Assembly (NCBI RefSeq): GCF_016746085.1
Contig: NZ_JAERTZ010000023.1
Span: forward strand, 35,471 to 99,470
Direction of reading: 5' to 3'
DNA from: Zobellella iuensis
Lineage (GTDB): Bacteria; Pseudomonadota; Gammaproteobacteria; Enterobacterales; Aeromonadaceae
Length of the DNA: 64,000 nt
Under the pieces are notes generated by a model. The model saw only the letters and a list, made by a program, of their open reading frames with translations, ran no database searches and was not told the DNA's origin. The position numbers and the translations under genes were made by a program. Of the stretch, positions 44,014 through 54,272 are shown piece by piece (the first letter of the stretch is position 1; each line of letters starts with the position of its first letter).

Positions 44014-44387
44014 CGTTCGTCTCCTTGTAGGTCCTTGGGCGGCAGCTCGCGCACCGGCCGCAGCTCTATGCTGCCCAGCCGGGCCGGAGGGATGCGGCCG
44101 GCCAGTTGCAGCGCCTGGTTCAGATCCCGGGCCTCCAGCAGGTAGAAGCCCGCCAGTTGCTCCTTGGTTTCGGCGAAGGGGCCGTCCGAGATCAGCACCT
44201 CGCCATCGCGCACCCGCACCGTGGTGGCGTTGGCCACCGGTTGCAGGGCCTGTCCTGCCACGAAGTGGCCCTGCTCGCTCAGCCGCTCCACGCAGCGAAT
44301 GCATTCCTGGTTGAGAGAGTGCCATTCCCGCTCGGACATGGCGTCGATCAGGCTTTCCTGGTAGTACACCAGGGCCAGGTATTTCAT
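44010..44387 (-). CDS. YCII/DGPF-domain protein
   Basis: A 125-residue single-domain YCII protein with the defining ISDGPFAETKEQLAGFYLLEARDLNQAL segment. DGPF proteins are the usual neighbours of ECF42 sigma factors; their biochemical role is unknown. Four-base overlaps on both sides show it is translated with its neighbours. Confidence 0.85.
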   Translation of the reverse strand: MKYLALVYYQESLIDAMSEREWHSLNQECIRCVERLSEQGHFVAGQALQPVANATTVRVRDGEVLISDGPFAETKEQLAGFYLLEARDLNQALQLAGRIPPARLGSIELRPVRELPPKDLQGDER

Positions 44388-45223
44388 GGTCGCCTCCCCT
44401 GGCCGCCGGCCTGCTCGCAGCTCACCATCCAGTCGATGCCGAAGCGGTCGGTCGCCATGCCGAAGCGGTGCGCCCAGAAGGTTTCGGCCAAGGGCATCTG
44501 CTCCCGGCCGCCCTCGGCCAGGGCCCGAAACACCTGCTCGGCCCGGGCCGGATCCGGAAACTCCAGGTGTATCGACACCCCCTGGGGCTTCTGGTAGCCC
44601 TCGCCGCCGGCGTCGCTCGCCATCAGCAGGCGACCGCCCAGGTTCAGCCGGGCATGGGCGATGTGCTGCTGGCAGTCGGCCGGCACCTCGGCTGCCGCCG
44701 GGGTATCGGCATAGGGCAGCATCATCTCCAGTTGCCCGCCCAGCAGCTCCGCATAAAAGGTCATGGCCTCCCGGCAGCGGCCGTCGAACATCAGGTAGGT
44801 GGCCACGGCGGCCGGCAGTTTGGCCATCCGCTCGCCCATGGCCCTGTGCTTATCGATGGCCGCCCCCGGGGCGAAGTCTTCCAACTGGTAGTAGGGCCGC
44901 AGCTCCAGGGTGGCGTCGCCGTCGAGCCGGGGCCACTGCCGCGCCCAGGCGATCGCCTCTTCTTTGGAGGACACCTCCAGCACCGAAAAGCCGGCCAGCA
45001 GTTCCTTGGTCTCGGCGAAGGGGCCGTCCGTTACCGTCGGCTCGCCGTCGCGAAAGGAAATACGGCAGCCTTCGCGGCTGGGCTTGAGCCCTTCGCCGGA
45101 CACCAGTACCCCGGCCTGCAGCAGGCGTTCGTTGTAGCCCGCCATGGCCTGCAGCAGCTCTTCCGAGGGCATCACGCCCTGCTCGGTGGCGGCGTCGGCC
45201 TTGCGCATCAAGATGAATTTCAT
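44384..45223 (-). CDS. YCII/DGPF domain fused to a PhnB-type VOC domain
   Basis: A 279-residue fusion. Residues 1-120 are a YCII/DGPF domain (VTDGPFAETKELLAGFSVLEV). Residues 137-270 are a VOC/PhnB-like domain (AVATYLMFDGRCREAMTFYAELLGGQLEMMLPYADTP, ending AHRFGMATDRFGIDWMVSCE). Both halves are common partners of ECF42 sigma factors but are usually separate genes. It follows the sigma gene by 85 bp and overlaps the next YCII gene. Confidence 0.83.
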   Translation of the reverse strand: MKFILMRKADAATEQGVMPSEELLQAMAGYNERLLQAGVLVSGEGLKPSREGCRISFRDGEPTVTDGPFAETKELLAGFSVLEVSSKEEAIAWARQWPRLDGDATLELRPYYQLEDFAPGAAIDKHRAMGERMAKLPAAVATYLMFDGRCREAMTFYAELLGGQLEMMLPYADTPAAAEVPADCQQHIAHARLNLGGRLLMASDAGGEGYQKPQGVSIHLEFPDPARAEQVFRALAEGGREQMPLAETFWAHRFGMATDRFGIDWMVSCEQAGGQGRRP

Positions 45224-45308
45224 GGAGGTTCTCCCGTGGTGGTTCGCTTGTGGTTATCAGTAAGTCGCGCGGGCCGAAGACAAATCGACAAGGACAGCCA
45301 TTTTTTTT

Positions 45309-46535
45309 TCAGTTTTTTTCGGATAACGGGTCCAGCTCCCGCAGCCGCCGGGCCAGGAAGCGGCGCTCCGGCTGCTGGCGGCACAAATCCAGGGCGCGCC
45401 GGTAGGCGGCCCGGGCGGCGGCGTTATCCCCCGCCCGGCGGTAGAGATCGGCCCGGGCCGCATGGTAGAGGTGGTAGCCCTGGATGGCCTTGTGGCCGCC
45501 CAGTTCGTCCAGCAACGCCAGTCCCCGCGCCGGGGTATCGGCCATGGCCAGGGCCACCGCCCGGTTCAGGGCCACCACCGGCGAGGGCTGCAACCGGTAC
45601 AGCGCCTGGTACAGCTCGGCGATGCGGGGCCAGTCGGTATCCTGCGGGTGGGGGCTCCGGGCATGCTCGGCGGCGATGGCCGCCTGCAGGGCGTAAGGCC
45701 CCGCCGGCTGCCGCCAGGCCAGCGCCAGCAGGCCGAGCCCTTCGTTTATCTGGGCTCTGTCCCACAGGGTGCGGTCCTGCTCTTCCAGGGTGATCAGGTC
45801 GCCGGCGGCGTCCTGCCGGGCCTGCCTGCGGGCATCGTGCAGCAGCATCAGCGCCAGCAGGCCGAACACCTCGCCGGCGGGCAGCAGTTGCGCCAACAGC
45901 CGGGCCAGGCGGATGGCCTCGGCCGAGAGACCGGGATCCAGCACCCGCTCGCCCTGGCTGCTGGAGTAACCCTCGTTGAACACCAGGTACACCACCTTCA
46001 GTACCACCGCCAGCCGTTCGGGCAGGGCGGCGGATTCCGGCACCTCGTAGGGAATGGCCGCCTCGCGGATCTTCTGCTTGGCCCGCACGATGCGCTGGGC
46101 CAGGGTGGCCGGTCGCTGCAACAGGGCGCTGGCCACCTGCTCGGTGGTCAGGCCGCAGACTTCGCGCAGGGTCAGGGCCAGTTGGGCCTCGGTGGCCAGG
46201 GCCGGGTGGCAGCAGGTGAAGATAAGCCGCAGCAGATCGTCGTCGATGCCGGCCTCCTCATCCGCTGGCGGCACCACGGGCTCCTCGGCGGGTGGCCGTT
46301 GCTGCCATTGCCGGCGCCGTAACTGGTCTATGCCCTTGTGGCGGCCGGTGGCGATCAGCCAGGCCAGGGGCTGTTCGGGTCGGCCCTGTTGCGGCCACTG
46401 CTGCAGGGCTGCGGCAAAGGCCTCCTGCATGGCCTCTTCCGCCAGGTCGAAGTCGCCCAGCAGGCGGATCAGGGTGGCCAACACCCGGCGGGAATGCTGG
46501 CGGTAAAGGTCGTCTAGGGTCTGACTGGCGGGCAT
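45309..46535 (-). CDS. ECF42-type RNA polymerase sigma factor with C-terminal TPR region
   Basis: A 408-residue ECF sigma factor, about twice the usual length. Sigma-2 is at about 8-75 (LDDLYRQHSRRVLATLIRLLGDFDLAEEAMQEAFAAAL, WLIATGRHKGIDQLRRR). Sigma-4 is at about 110-165 (LRLIFTCCHPAL, LREVCGLTTEQVASALL). The rest is a helical TPR-like extension (VVYLVFNEGYSSS, YHLYHAARADLYRRAGDNAAARAAYRRAL), as in ECF42 proteins. No anti-sigma gene is adjacent, which also fits that group. ATG 46535 is chosen; ATG 46541 is equally possible. It is divergent from the Na/Pi transporter. Confidence 0.87.
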   Translation of the reverse strand: MPASQTLDDLYRQHSRRVLATLIRLLGDFDLAEEAMQEAFAAALQQWPQQGRPEQPLAWLIATGRHKGIDQLRRRQWQQRPPAEEPVVPPADEEAGIDDDLLRLIFTCCHPALATEAQLALTLREVCGLTTEQVASALLQRPATLAQRIVRAKQKIREAAIPYEVPESAALPERLAVVLKVVYLVFNEGYSSSQGERVLDPGLSAEAIRLARLLAQLLPAGEVFGLLALMLLHDARRQARQDAAGDLITLEEQDRTLWDRAQINEGLGLLALAWRQPAGPYALQAAIAAEHARSPHPQDTDWPRIAELYQALYRLQPSPVVALNRAVALAMADTPARGLALLDELGGHKAIQGYHLYHAARADLYRRAGDNAAARAAYRRALDLCRQQPERRFLARRLRELDPLSEKN

Positions 46536-46615
46536 GGACATCTCGCTGGTGAAACACCGCTTCAGTGTAGGCCAGGGCGAGGCGGTCGGCCCGGGAGGGC
46601 GGTACTGCAACACAA

Positions 46616-46633
46616 CAGTCATAAAACTGTCGC
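46616..46633 (+). promoter_or_regulatory. Pho box upstream of the Na/Pi transporter
   Basis: CAGTCAT-AAAA-CTGTCGC: two 7-mers separated by four bases, matching the PhoB consensus CTGTCAT-AAAT-CTGTCAC with one mismatch in each half. It lies 63 bp upstream of the transporter start. A further CCGTCAC is at 46646-46652. Confidence 0.6.
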
Positions 46634-46695
46634 ATTGTAATAAAACCGTCACATTCTCTCGGCATAGTGGCGCCAACTTAAGCCCGAGAGAAAGC

Positions 46696-47859
46696 ATGAT
46701 GAACCTGGAATCCACCGCCGCTCCCGGAACCGCAGACAACAGCGCCCAGTCGAGCTGGCTGTCCTGGCTGCTGGTCGCCTTTCTGATTTACATGCTGCTG
46801 GCCGCCGTGGGCGCCATCGGCGACGGCTTCAAGGCCGCCACCGGCAGCAACGCCCAGGAGCTGTTCGCCTTTGCCTCCAACCCGGTTATCGCGCTGATCA
46901 TCGGCGTACTGGCCACGGCGCTGATCCAGAGCTCCAGCACCGTCACCTCCATCATCGTCGGCATGGTCGCCGGCGGCCTGCCCATCGCCATCGCCATTCC
47001 CATGGTAATGGGCGCCAATATCGGCACCTCGCTGACCAGCACCCTGGTGAGCCTGGGCCATATCCGCAACGGCGAGGAATTCCGTCGCGCCTTTTCCGCC
47101 GCCACCGTGCACGACAGCTTCAATATCCTGGCGGTGGCCATACTGCTGCCCCTGGAGCTGCTGTTCCGCCCCCTGGCCACCGCCTCCGAATACCTGGCCG
47201 GCCTGCTGGTAAGCGACGCCAGCGTCAGCATGAGCGGCATGAATTTTATGAAGACGCTGCTGGCGCCGGCGGGCAATGTGCTGAGCGGCGCCACCGGCTG
47301 GCTGCCGGGGCTGTGGTCGGGCGTGGCGCTGATCCTGGTGGGCATCGCCCTGATCCTGCTGGTGGTGACCCAGATCGGCCGCATACTGCGTACCCTGATG
47401 GTGGGCCGGGCCATGAACATACTGCGTAGCGCCGTGGGTCGCGGTCCGGCGTCCGGCATGGCCTCCGGCACCCTGGTCACCGTGCTGGTGCAGTCCTCCA
47501 CCACCACCACCTCGCTGATCGTGCCCCTGGCCGGCAGCGGCGTCTTCTCCCTCAAGCAGGTGTACCCCTTTATCCTGGGCAGCAATATCGGCACCACCAT
47601 CACCGCCCTGCTGGCCGCCACCGCCATCACCGGCGCCTCGGCCCTGGTGGCCCTGCAAATCGCCCTGGTGCACCTGCTGTTCAACCTGCTGGCCATCGCC
47701 CTTATCTACCTGCTGCCCTTCCTGCGCCAGTTGCCGGTGCGCATGGCCGAGACCCTGGCCCACCAGGCCCAGCGCAACAAGGGCTATGTGGTGGCCTATA
47801 TCGGCGGCGTTTTCTTCGCCCTGCCGCTGGCCATGGTGGGCGTCAGCCAGCTGTTCTGA
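46696..47859 (+). CDS. Na+/phosphate cotransporter (NptA/PNaS family)
   Basis: A 387-residue inner-membrane Na/Pi symporter. The two inverted-repeat signatures are present: ALIQSSSTVTSIIVGMVAGG (about 73-92) and VLVQSSTTTTSLIVPLAGSG (about 260-279). Around eight to ten hydrophobic segments are visible. ATG 46696 follows GAGAG; the next ATG, three bases on, has slightly better spacing. The Pho box upstream suggests induction by phosphate starvation. It converges with the BASS-type gene and overlaps it by 17 bp. Confidence 0.88.
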   Translation: MMNLESTAAPGTADNSAQSSWLSWLLVAFLIYMLLAAVGAIGDGFKAATGSNAQELFAFASNPVIALIIGVLATALIQSSSTVTSIIVGMVAGGLPIAIAIPMVMGANIGTSLTSTLVSLGHIRNGEEFRRAFSAATVHDSFNILAVAILLPLELLFRPLATASEYLAGLLVSDASVSMSGMNFMKTLLAPAGNVLSGATGWLPGLWSGVALILVGIALILLVVTQIGRILRTLMVGRAMNILRSAVGRGPASGMASGTLVTVLVQSSTTTTSLIVPLAGSGVFSLKQVYPFILGSNIGTTITALLAATAITGASALVALQIALVHLLFNLLAIALIYLLPFLRQLPVRMAETLAHQAQRNKGYVVAYIGGVFFALPLAMVGVSQLF

Positions 47860-48835
47860 CCCCCTCGCCCCGGCGGGCATAGTGCCGGGCCAGCACGGCA
47901 CACACCATCAGCTGGATCTGGTGGAACAGCATCAGCGGCAGCAGCGCCGGGCCCAGCATGGATCCCGCGAACAGCACCTTGGCCATGGGTACGCCCGTGG
48001 CCATGCTCTTTTTGGAGCCGCAGAAGACGATGCTGATCTGGTCTTCCCGGTTAAACCCCAGCCGTCGCCCCAGCCAGGCGGTGAGCAACAGCACCAGGGC
48101 CAGCAACAGGCAGCACACCAGGCTGAGCAACGCCAGCCGTGCAGGCGACACCGCGTTCCACAATCCCTCCACCACGGACGCACTGAAGGCGGTATAGACC
48201 ACCAGCAGGATGGAGCCCTGATCCACCCGGGCCAACAGGGCGCGGCGCCGGTCCACCCAGTGGCCGATACGGGGCCTGAGCCAGTGCCCCGCCGCGAAGG
48301 GCAGCAGCAGTTGCAGGCTGATGGCGCCGATGGCCTCCAGGGTGGCGCCGGCTTGCGTGTCCGCCTGCACCTGGAGCAGCAGCCCCACCAGCACCGGCGT
48401 AAGCAGGATGCCGAGCAGGCTCGAGGCCGAGGCGCTGCACACCGCCGCCGGTACATTGCCCCCGGCCAGGGAGGTGAAGGCGATGGCCGACTGTACCGTG
48501 CCCGGCAACAGGCACAAAAACAACACGCCCAGGTAAAGCGGCTCGCCCAGCAGCGGCAGTAACACGGGCCTGAGCGCCAGCCCCAGCAGCGGAAACAGCA
48601 CGAAGGTACAGCCGAACACCAGCAGGTGCAGCCGCCAGTGGGTGGCGCCGTCGATAATGGCCCGGCGCGACAGCCTGGCGCCGTGCATAAAAAACAGCAG
48701 GGCGATGGCGGCGGCGGTAATCCCTTCGAAGAAGAGCGCGCCCTGCCCGCTGGCCGGCAGCAGGGTGGCGGCGGCCACCACCGCCAGCAGAGTCAGGGTG
48801 AAGTTGTCGAACAGCAATCGTAAATGACCGAGCAT
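47843..48835 (-). CDS. BASS-family (bile acid:Na+ symporter-like) transporter
   Basis: A 330-residue inner-membrane protein with about ten hydrophobic segments, of the YfeH-like branch (SBF-like). Family segments: LFFMHGARLSRRAIIDGATHWRLHLLVFGCTFVLFP, CLLPGTVQSAIAFTSLAGGNVPAAVCSASASSLLGI and VFCGSKKSMATGVPMAKVLF. The substrate is unknown. ATG 48835 is preferred over an in-frame start 90 bases upstream. The stop lies inside the 3' end of the Na/Pi transporter gene on the other strand. Confidence 0.85.
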   Translation of the reverse strand: MLGHLRLLFDNFTLTLLAVVAAATLLPASGQGALFFEGITAAAIALLFFMHGARLSRRAIIDGATHWRLHLLVFGCTFVLFPLLGLALRPVLLPLLGEPLYLGVLFLCLLPGTVQSAIAFTSLAGGNVPAAVCSASASSLLGILLTPVLVGLLLQVQADTQAGATLEAIGAISLQLLLPFAAGHWLRPRIGHWVDRRRALLARVDQGSILLVVYTAFSASVVEGLWNAVSPARLALLSLVCCLLLALVLLLTAWLGRRLGFNREDQISIVFCGSKKSMATGVPMAKVLFAGSMLGPALLPLMLFHQIQLMVCAVLARHYARRGEGVRTAG

Positions 48836-48909
48836 GGCAGGTTCCGGGTTGAGTCGATAAGGGCGACACTGTAACCTGAAGCCCAACCGGAGTTTGTCGG
48901 TAAAAGTAG

Positions 48910-49704
48910 ATGAAATATCTTTCAACGGACAATGGCCGCGCGTTGTTGCAGCAGTTGGAACAGCTGTCGACCCTGCCCCGCCCGGTGCTGGGCCATGTCC
49001 AGTCCCTGCCCAACCAGGCCATAGATCTCCCCCATCGCCACCCCTGGGTGCAGCTTTCCTACGCGGAGCGCGGCGTGGTCACGGTGGACACCGCCGATGC
49101 CCGCTACCTGGCGCCACCCAACCTGGCGGTGTGGATACCGCCCGGCCTGGAGCATGGGGTACGGCCCGGGCATAACACCCGGATCCGCAGCCTCTATATC
49201 GCGGCCGATGCCCTGCCGGCGCGGAGCTGCCGGGTACTGGACATCAGCCCCCTGTTGCGGGAGCTGATCGTCGCCTTCAGCCACTTTCCGGTGGAATACG
49301 ACGACGCCGGCGCCGAGGGCCGGCTGGTGCGGGTGCTGCTCGACCGGTTGGCCGCCGCCCCCAGCCGCGATCTGGTGCTGCCCTGGCCGCGGGATCCGCG
49401 GCTGCAGCCCCTGTGCCGGCAACTGGCGGCGCAGCCGGACTGTGCCCTGCCGCTGGGCCATTTCAGCGCGCAACTGGGGCTCAGCGACAAGACCCTGAGC
49501 CGGGCGTTCAAGGCCGACACCGGCATGAGCTTTCGCCAATGGCGCCAGCGCTGCCGGCTGCTGGCCGCCCTGCCCCTGCTGGAGCGGGGTGAGCGCATCA
49601 CCGACGTGGCCCTGGCCTGCGGCTACGACAGCCTGTCCGCCTTTATCGCCGCCTTCCGGGCGCTGCTCGGCCGCACCCCGGGCGACTATATGCAGCAAGG
49701 TTGA
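48910..49704 (+). CDS. AraC-family transcriptional regulator
   Basis: A 264-residue regulator. The N-terminal cupin-like sensor reads DLPHRHPWVQLSYAERGVVTV...YLAPPNLAVWIPPGLEHGV (residues 39-84). The C-terminal double HTH begins near 177 (LPLGHFSAQLGLSDKTLSRAFKADTGMSFRQWRQRCRLLAALPLL) and ends ITDVALACGYDSLSAFIAAFRALLGRTPGDYM. It is divergent from the BASS transporter (75 bp apart), a likely target, and lies 98 bp before the ABM gene. Confidence 0.87.
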   Translation: MKYLSTDNGRALLQQLEQLSTLPRPVLGHVQSLPNQAIDLPHRHPWVQLSYAERGVVTVDTADARYLAPPNLAVWIPPGLEHGVRPGHNTRIRSLYIAADALPARSCRVLDISPLLRELIVAFSHFPVEYDDAGAEGRLVRVLLDRLAAAPSRDLVLPWPRDPRLQPLCRQLAAQPDCALPLGHFSAQLGLSDKTLSRAFKADTGMSFRQWRQRCRLLAALPLLERGERITDVALACGYDSLSAFIAAFRALLGRTPGDYMQQG

Positions 49705-49802
49705 CGGGACCTCCCGGCAGGGGCCGCCCTTTGCGCCGATACTTAAAGTGCCCGCAGCGTGCAGGCGGGCACCACACCGGTTTTCAACGGGAGGAGCACA
49801 TC

Positions 49803-50132
49803 ATGCATGCGAGCATACGCAGGTACAAAATCCGGCCCGGTGCAGCAGAAGAACTGTTACAGCGGGTCAACCAGGGCTTTGCCGCCATCATCAGCCAGGC
49901 ACCCGGCTTTATCGCCTACTATGCGCTGAATGCCGGCAACGATGTGGTGGTGTCGTTCAGCCTGTTCGACAGCGCCGACAACGCCGCCGCCTCCAACCGG
50001 CTGGCCGCCGACTGGGTCAGGGAAAACATCGCCAGCCTGGTCGCGGGCCCGCCCGAGATCAGCGGCGGCCTGGTCACCACCCTAATCACCGCCCAGTCCA
50101 GGGCGGCGGAGGATGAAAGCCTGAATATCTGA
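49803..50132 (+). CDS. Small ABM-fold (antibiotic biosynthesis monooxygenase-like) protein
   Basis: A 109-residue ferredoxin-like protein: MHASIRRYKIRPGAAEELLQRVNQGFAAIISQAPGFIAYYALN is the ABM pattern. The family includes heme-degrading and quinone-modifying oxygenases and many proteins without known activity. GGGAGGAG lies seven bases before the ATG, which fixes the start. It is possibly co-regulated with the AraC gene upstream. Confidence 0.7.
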   Translation: MHASIRRYKIRPGAAEELLQRVNQGFAAIISQAPGFIAYYALNAGNDVVVSFSLFDSADNAAASNRLAADWVRENIASLVAGPPEISGGLVTTLITAQSRAAEDESLNI

Positions 50133-50170
50133 CAGCCAGGCGGAGCCGGCCCCGCCGGCGTCCGCCTGCT

Positions 50171-50375
50171 GGGTGACGAGGTTTGCCGTCCTTTTTTCGC
50201 CAGATATTCCCCAATCATCACCGCTGTTTAATACCGGCCATCTCCGCCAAGGCGGAGATCCATGAGAGCTTGCACTGGACTCCCGCCTGCGCGGGAGTGA
50301 CCGGATACATCGCGGGAGTAACCGGATACATCGCGGAAGTAGCCGCAGAGCAATCCGAGGGGGTTGTCGGCAGGT
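50171..50375. repeat. ~190-bp double-hairpin element, copy 3, with tandem duplication
   Basis: A diverged copy of the element at 13485 and 19569; the shared inner part reads TTTTTTCGCCAGATATTCC. Hairpins CTCCGC CAA GGCGGAG and CTCCCGC CTGC GCGGGAG are kept. The right edge is repeated three times with a 21-bp period (CGCGGGAGTGACCGGATACA + T at 50290, 50311, 50332, the last degenerate). It ends 3 bp before the Lrp stop codon. Confidence 0.75.
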
Positions 50376-50377
50376 GC

Positions 50378-50836
50378 TTACCCACCCAGGGGCAGCGCCG
50401 TGCTGTACTTGATCTGCTCCATGGCGAAGCTGGAGGTGATGTCCGACAGCCCTTCGGTGCTGGTGATCAGCTTCTTGTAGAAGCGGTCATAGGCCGCGAT
50501 GTCGGCCACCACCACCCGCAGCAGATAGTCCCAGTCGCCGGACATGCGGTAGAACTCCACCACCTCCTCGAAGGCGGTCACCGTCTCGGCAAAGCGGGCC
50601 AGCCAGCGGCTGTCGTGGCGCTGGGTCTTGATCTGCACAAACACCGAAAGCCCGAGCCCCAGCCGCTCGCCGTCGAGCAGCGCCACCCGGGCGCGGATAT
50701 AGCCCTCTTCCTCCAGCCGCTTGACCCGCTTCCAGCAGGGAGTGGTGGATAAATTCACCGCCTCGGCCAGATCCTTCAGCGCCAGGGTGGCATCCTGCTG
50801 CAACAGCGCCAGGATCCGCCTGTCGAAATCATCCAT
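50378..50836 (-). CDS. Lrp/AsnC-family transcriptional regulator (DecR-like)
   Basis: A 152-residue regulator. The HTH is at 1-60 ([47 protein letters not shown]) and the RAM ligand domain follows ([33 protein letters not shown]). The sequence style is that of DecR/YbaO, which senses cysteine in E. coli. It is divergent from a cysteine-synthase-fold enzyme, so control of cysteine or sulfide breakdown is a reasonable inference. ATG 50836 is preceded by AAGAGA; upstream in-frame codons are not Lrp-like. Confidence 0.85.
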   Translation of the reverse strand: MDDFDRRILALLQQDATLALKDLAEAVNLSTTPCWKRVKRLEEEGYIRARVALLDGERLGLGLSVFVQIKTQRHDSRWLARFAETVTAFEEVVEFYRMSGDWDYLLRVVVADIAAYDRFYKKLITSTEGLSDITSSFAMEQIKYSTALPLGG

Positions 50837-51031
50837 TCTCTTAAACCTTAAATACGGAGAAAAATTTTCCAAAAAATAGCACCCACGACGGAAATAAGGA
50901 AAACTTATTCCCTGAAGGCGGGGATACAATTCCTGGAATATTGCTAACAGCGCTCAGTTAAAAGAGACAGGTTGTTGCCCAAGCCAACCGTCGATGATAG
51001 CTCCTCGCCTACCACCACCGGGAACCCGACC

Positions 51032-52072
51032 ATGAACCACTGGATCCGCACCGCCCTGCGCACCCTCTCCAGCGATCAGCTGCGCACCTCCGACACCCAC
51101 CTCTACCGGCTGGATATCCCCGGCCTCAGGGGTGTCGACATCTACCTCAAGGACGAGAGCACCCACCCCACCGGCAGCCTCAAGCACCGGCTGGCCCGCT
51201 CCCTGTTCCTGCACGCCATCTGCAGCGGCAAGGTGCGCGCAGGCACCCCGGTGGTGGAGGCGTCCTCCGGCAGCACGGCGGTGTCGGAGGCCTACTTCGC
51301 CCGGCTGCTGCAACTGCCCTTCACCGCCGTGATGCCGCGCCACACCACCCGCAGCAAAATCGCCCAGGTGGAACGGCTGGGCGGGCGCTGCCATTTCGTG
51401 AGCCACGCGGGCGAGGTCTACGCCGAAGCCGAGCGGCTGGCGCGGGAGAGCGGCGGACACTATATGGATCAGTTCACCTACGCCGAGCGGGCCACCGACT
51501 GGCGCGGCAACAACAATATCGCCGAAAGCATCTTCCGGCAGATGGCGGAAGAGCCCCACCCGGTGCCCAGGGCCATCGTCATGAGCGCCGGCACCGGCGG
51601 CACCTCCGCCACCCTGGGCCGCTATATCCGCTACCTGGGGCTGGACAGCCGGCTGGTGGTGGTGGATCCGGAACATTCGGTGTTCTACGACAGCTACCGC
51701 ACCGGCAACCCCGGCCTCACCAGCCAGGCCGGCGGCCGTATCGAGGGCATAGGCCGGCCGCGGGTGGAAGCCTCCTTCCTGCCCGAGGTGATCGACGAGA
51801 TGATCAAGGTGCCGGACGCCGCCAGCATCGCCACCATCCACTGGCTGGAACAGATCCTGGGCCGCAAGGCCGGCGGCTCCACCGGCACCAACCTGTGGGG
51901 CGCGCTGCAACTGGCCCGGCGCATGCAGGAGGCGGGAGAACGGGGTTCCATCGTCACACTGATGTGCGACGGCGGCGAACGCTACCTCGACACCTATTAC
52001 CACCCGACCTGGGTCGCGGAGCATATCGGCGATATCGCCCCCTACCGGCAACAGCTGGCGGAGCTGGGTTAG
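51032..52072 (+). CDS. PLP-dependent cysteine synthase-fold enzyme (possible cysteine desulfhydrase)
   Basis: A 346-residue fold-type II PLP enzyme. PLP lysine K51 is in THPTGSLKHRLA; VEASSGSTAVSEAYFARLL replaces the SGNTG loop of true cysteine synthases; the phosphate-binding loop is MSAGTGGTSATLGRYIR. The closest pattern I recall is Cds1-type cysteine desulfhydrases, which release H2S from cysteine. With a DecR-like regulator across the divergent gap, a cysteine-detoxifying role fits. The ribosome site (GGGA) is weak. It converges with fadH, stops 27 bp apart. Confidence 0.8.
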   Translation: MNHWIRTALRTLSSDQLRTSDTHLYRLDIPGLRGVDIYLKDESTHPTGSLKHRLARSLFLHAICSGKVRAGTPVVEASSGSTAVSEAYFARLLQLPFTAVMPRHTTRSKIAQVERLGGRCHFVSHAGEVYAEAERLARESGGHYMDQFTYAERATDWRGNNNIAESIFRQMAEEPHPVPRAIVMSAGTGGTSATLGRYIRYLGLDSRLVVVDPEHSVFYDSYRTGNPGLTSQAGGRIEGIGRPRVEASFLPEVIDEMIKVPDAASIATIHWLEQILGRKAGGSTGTNLWGALQLARRMQEAGERGSIVTLMCDGGERYLDTYYHPTWVAEHIGDIAPYRQQLAELG

Positions 52073-52099
52073 GCAAGAGACACCCTACGGCGGGGTGGC

Positions 52100-54145
<2,046 letters not shown>

Positions 54146-54272
54146 CTAATGGATTAAAACACCTTTTTCAAACACTTGTTTTACATCCGGCGATCATGGC
54201 ATCCGTGGTATTGTGCCGCCGCTCACGTCATAATGGACCGATTCGACAATTTTTCTTATTTAAGGCGTCGCT

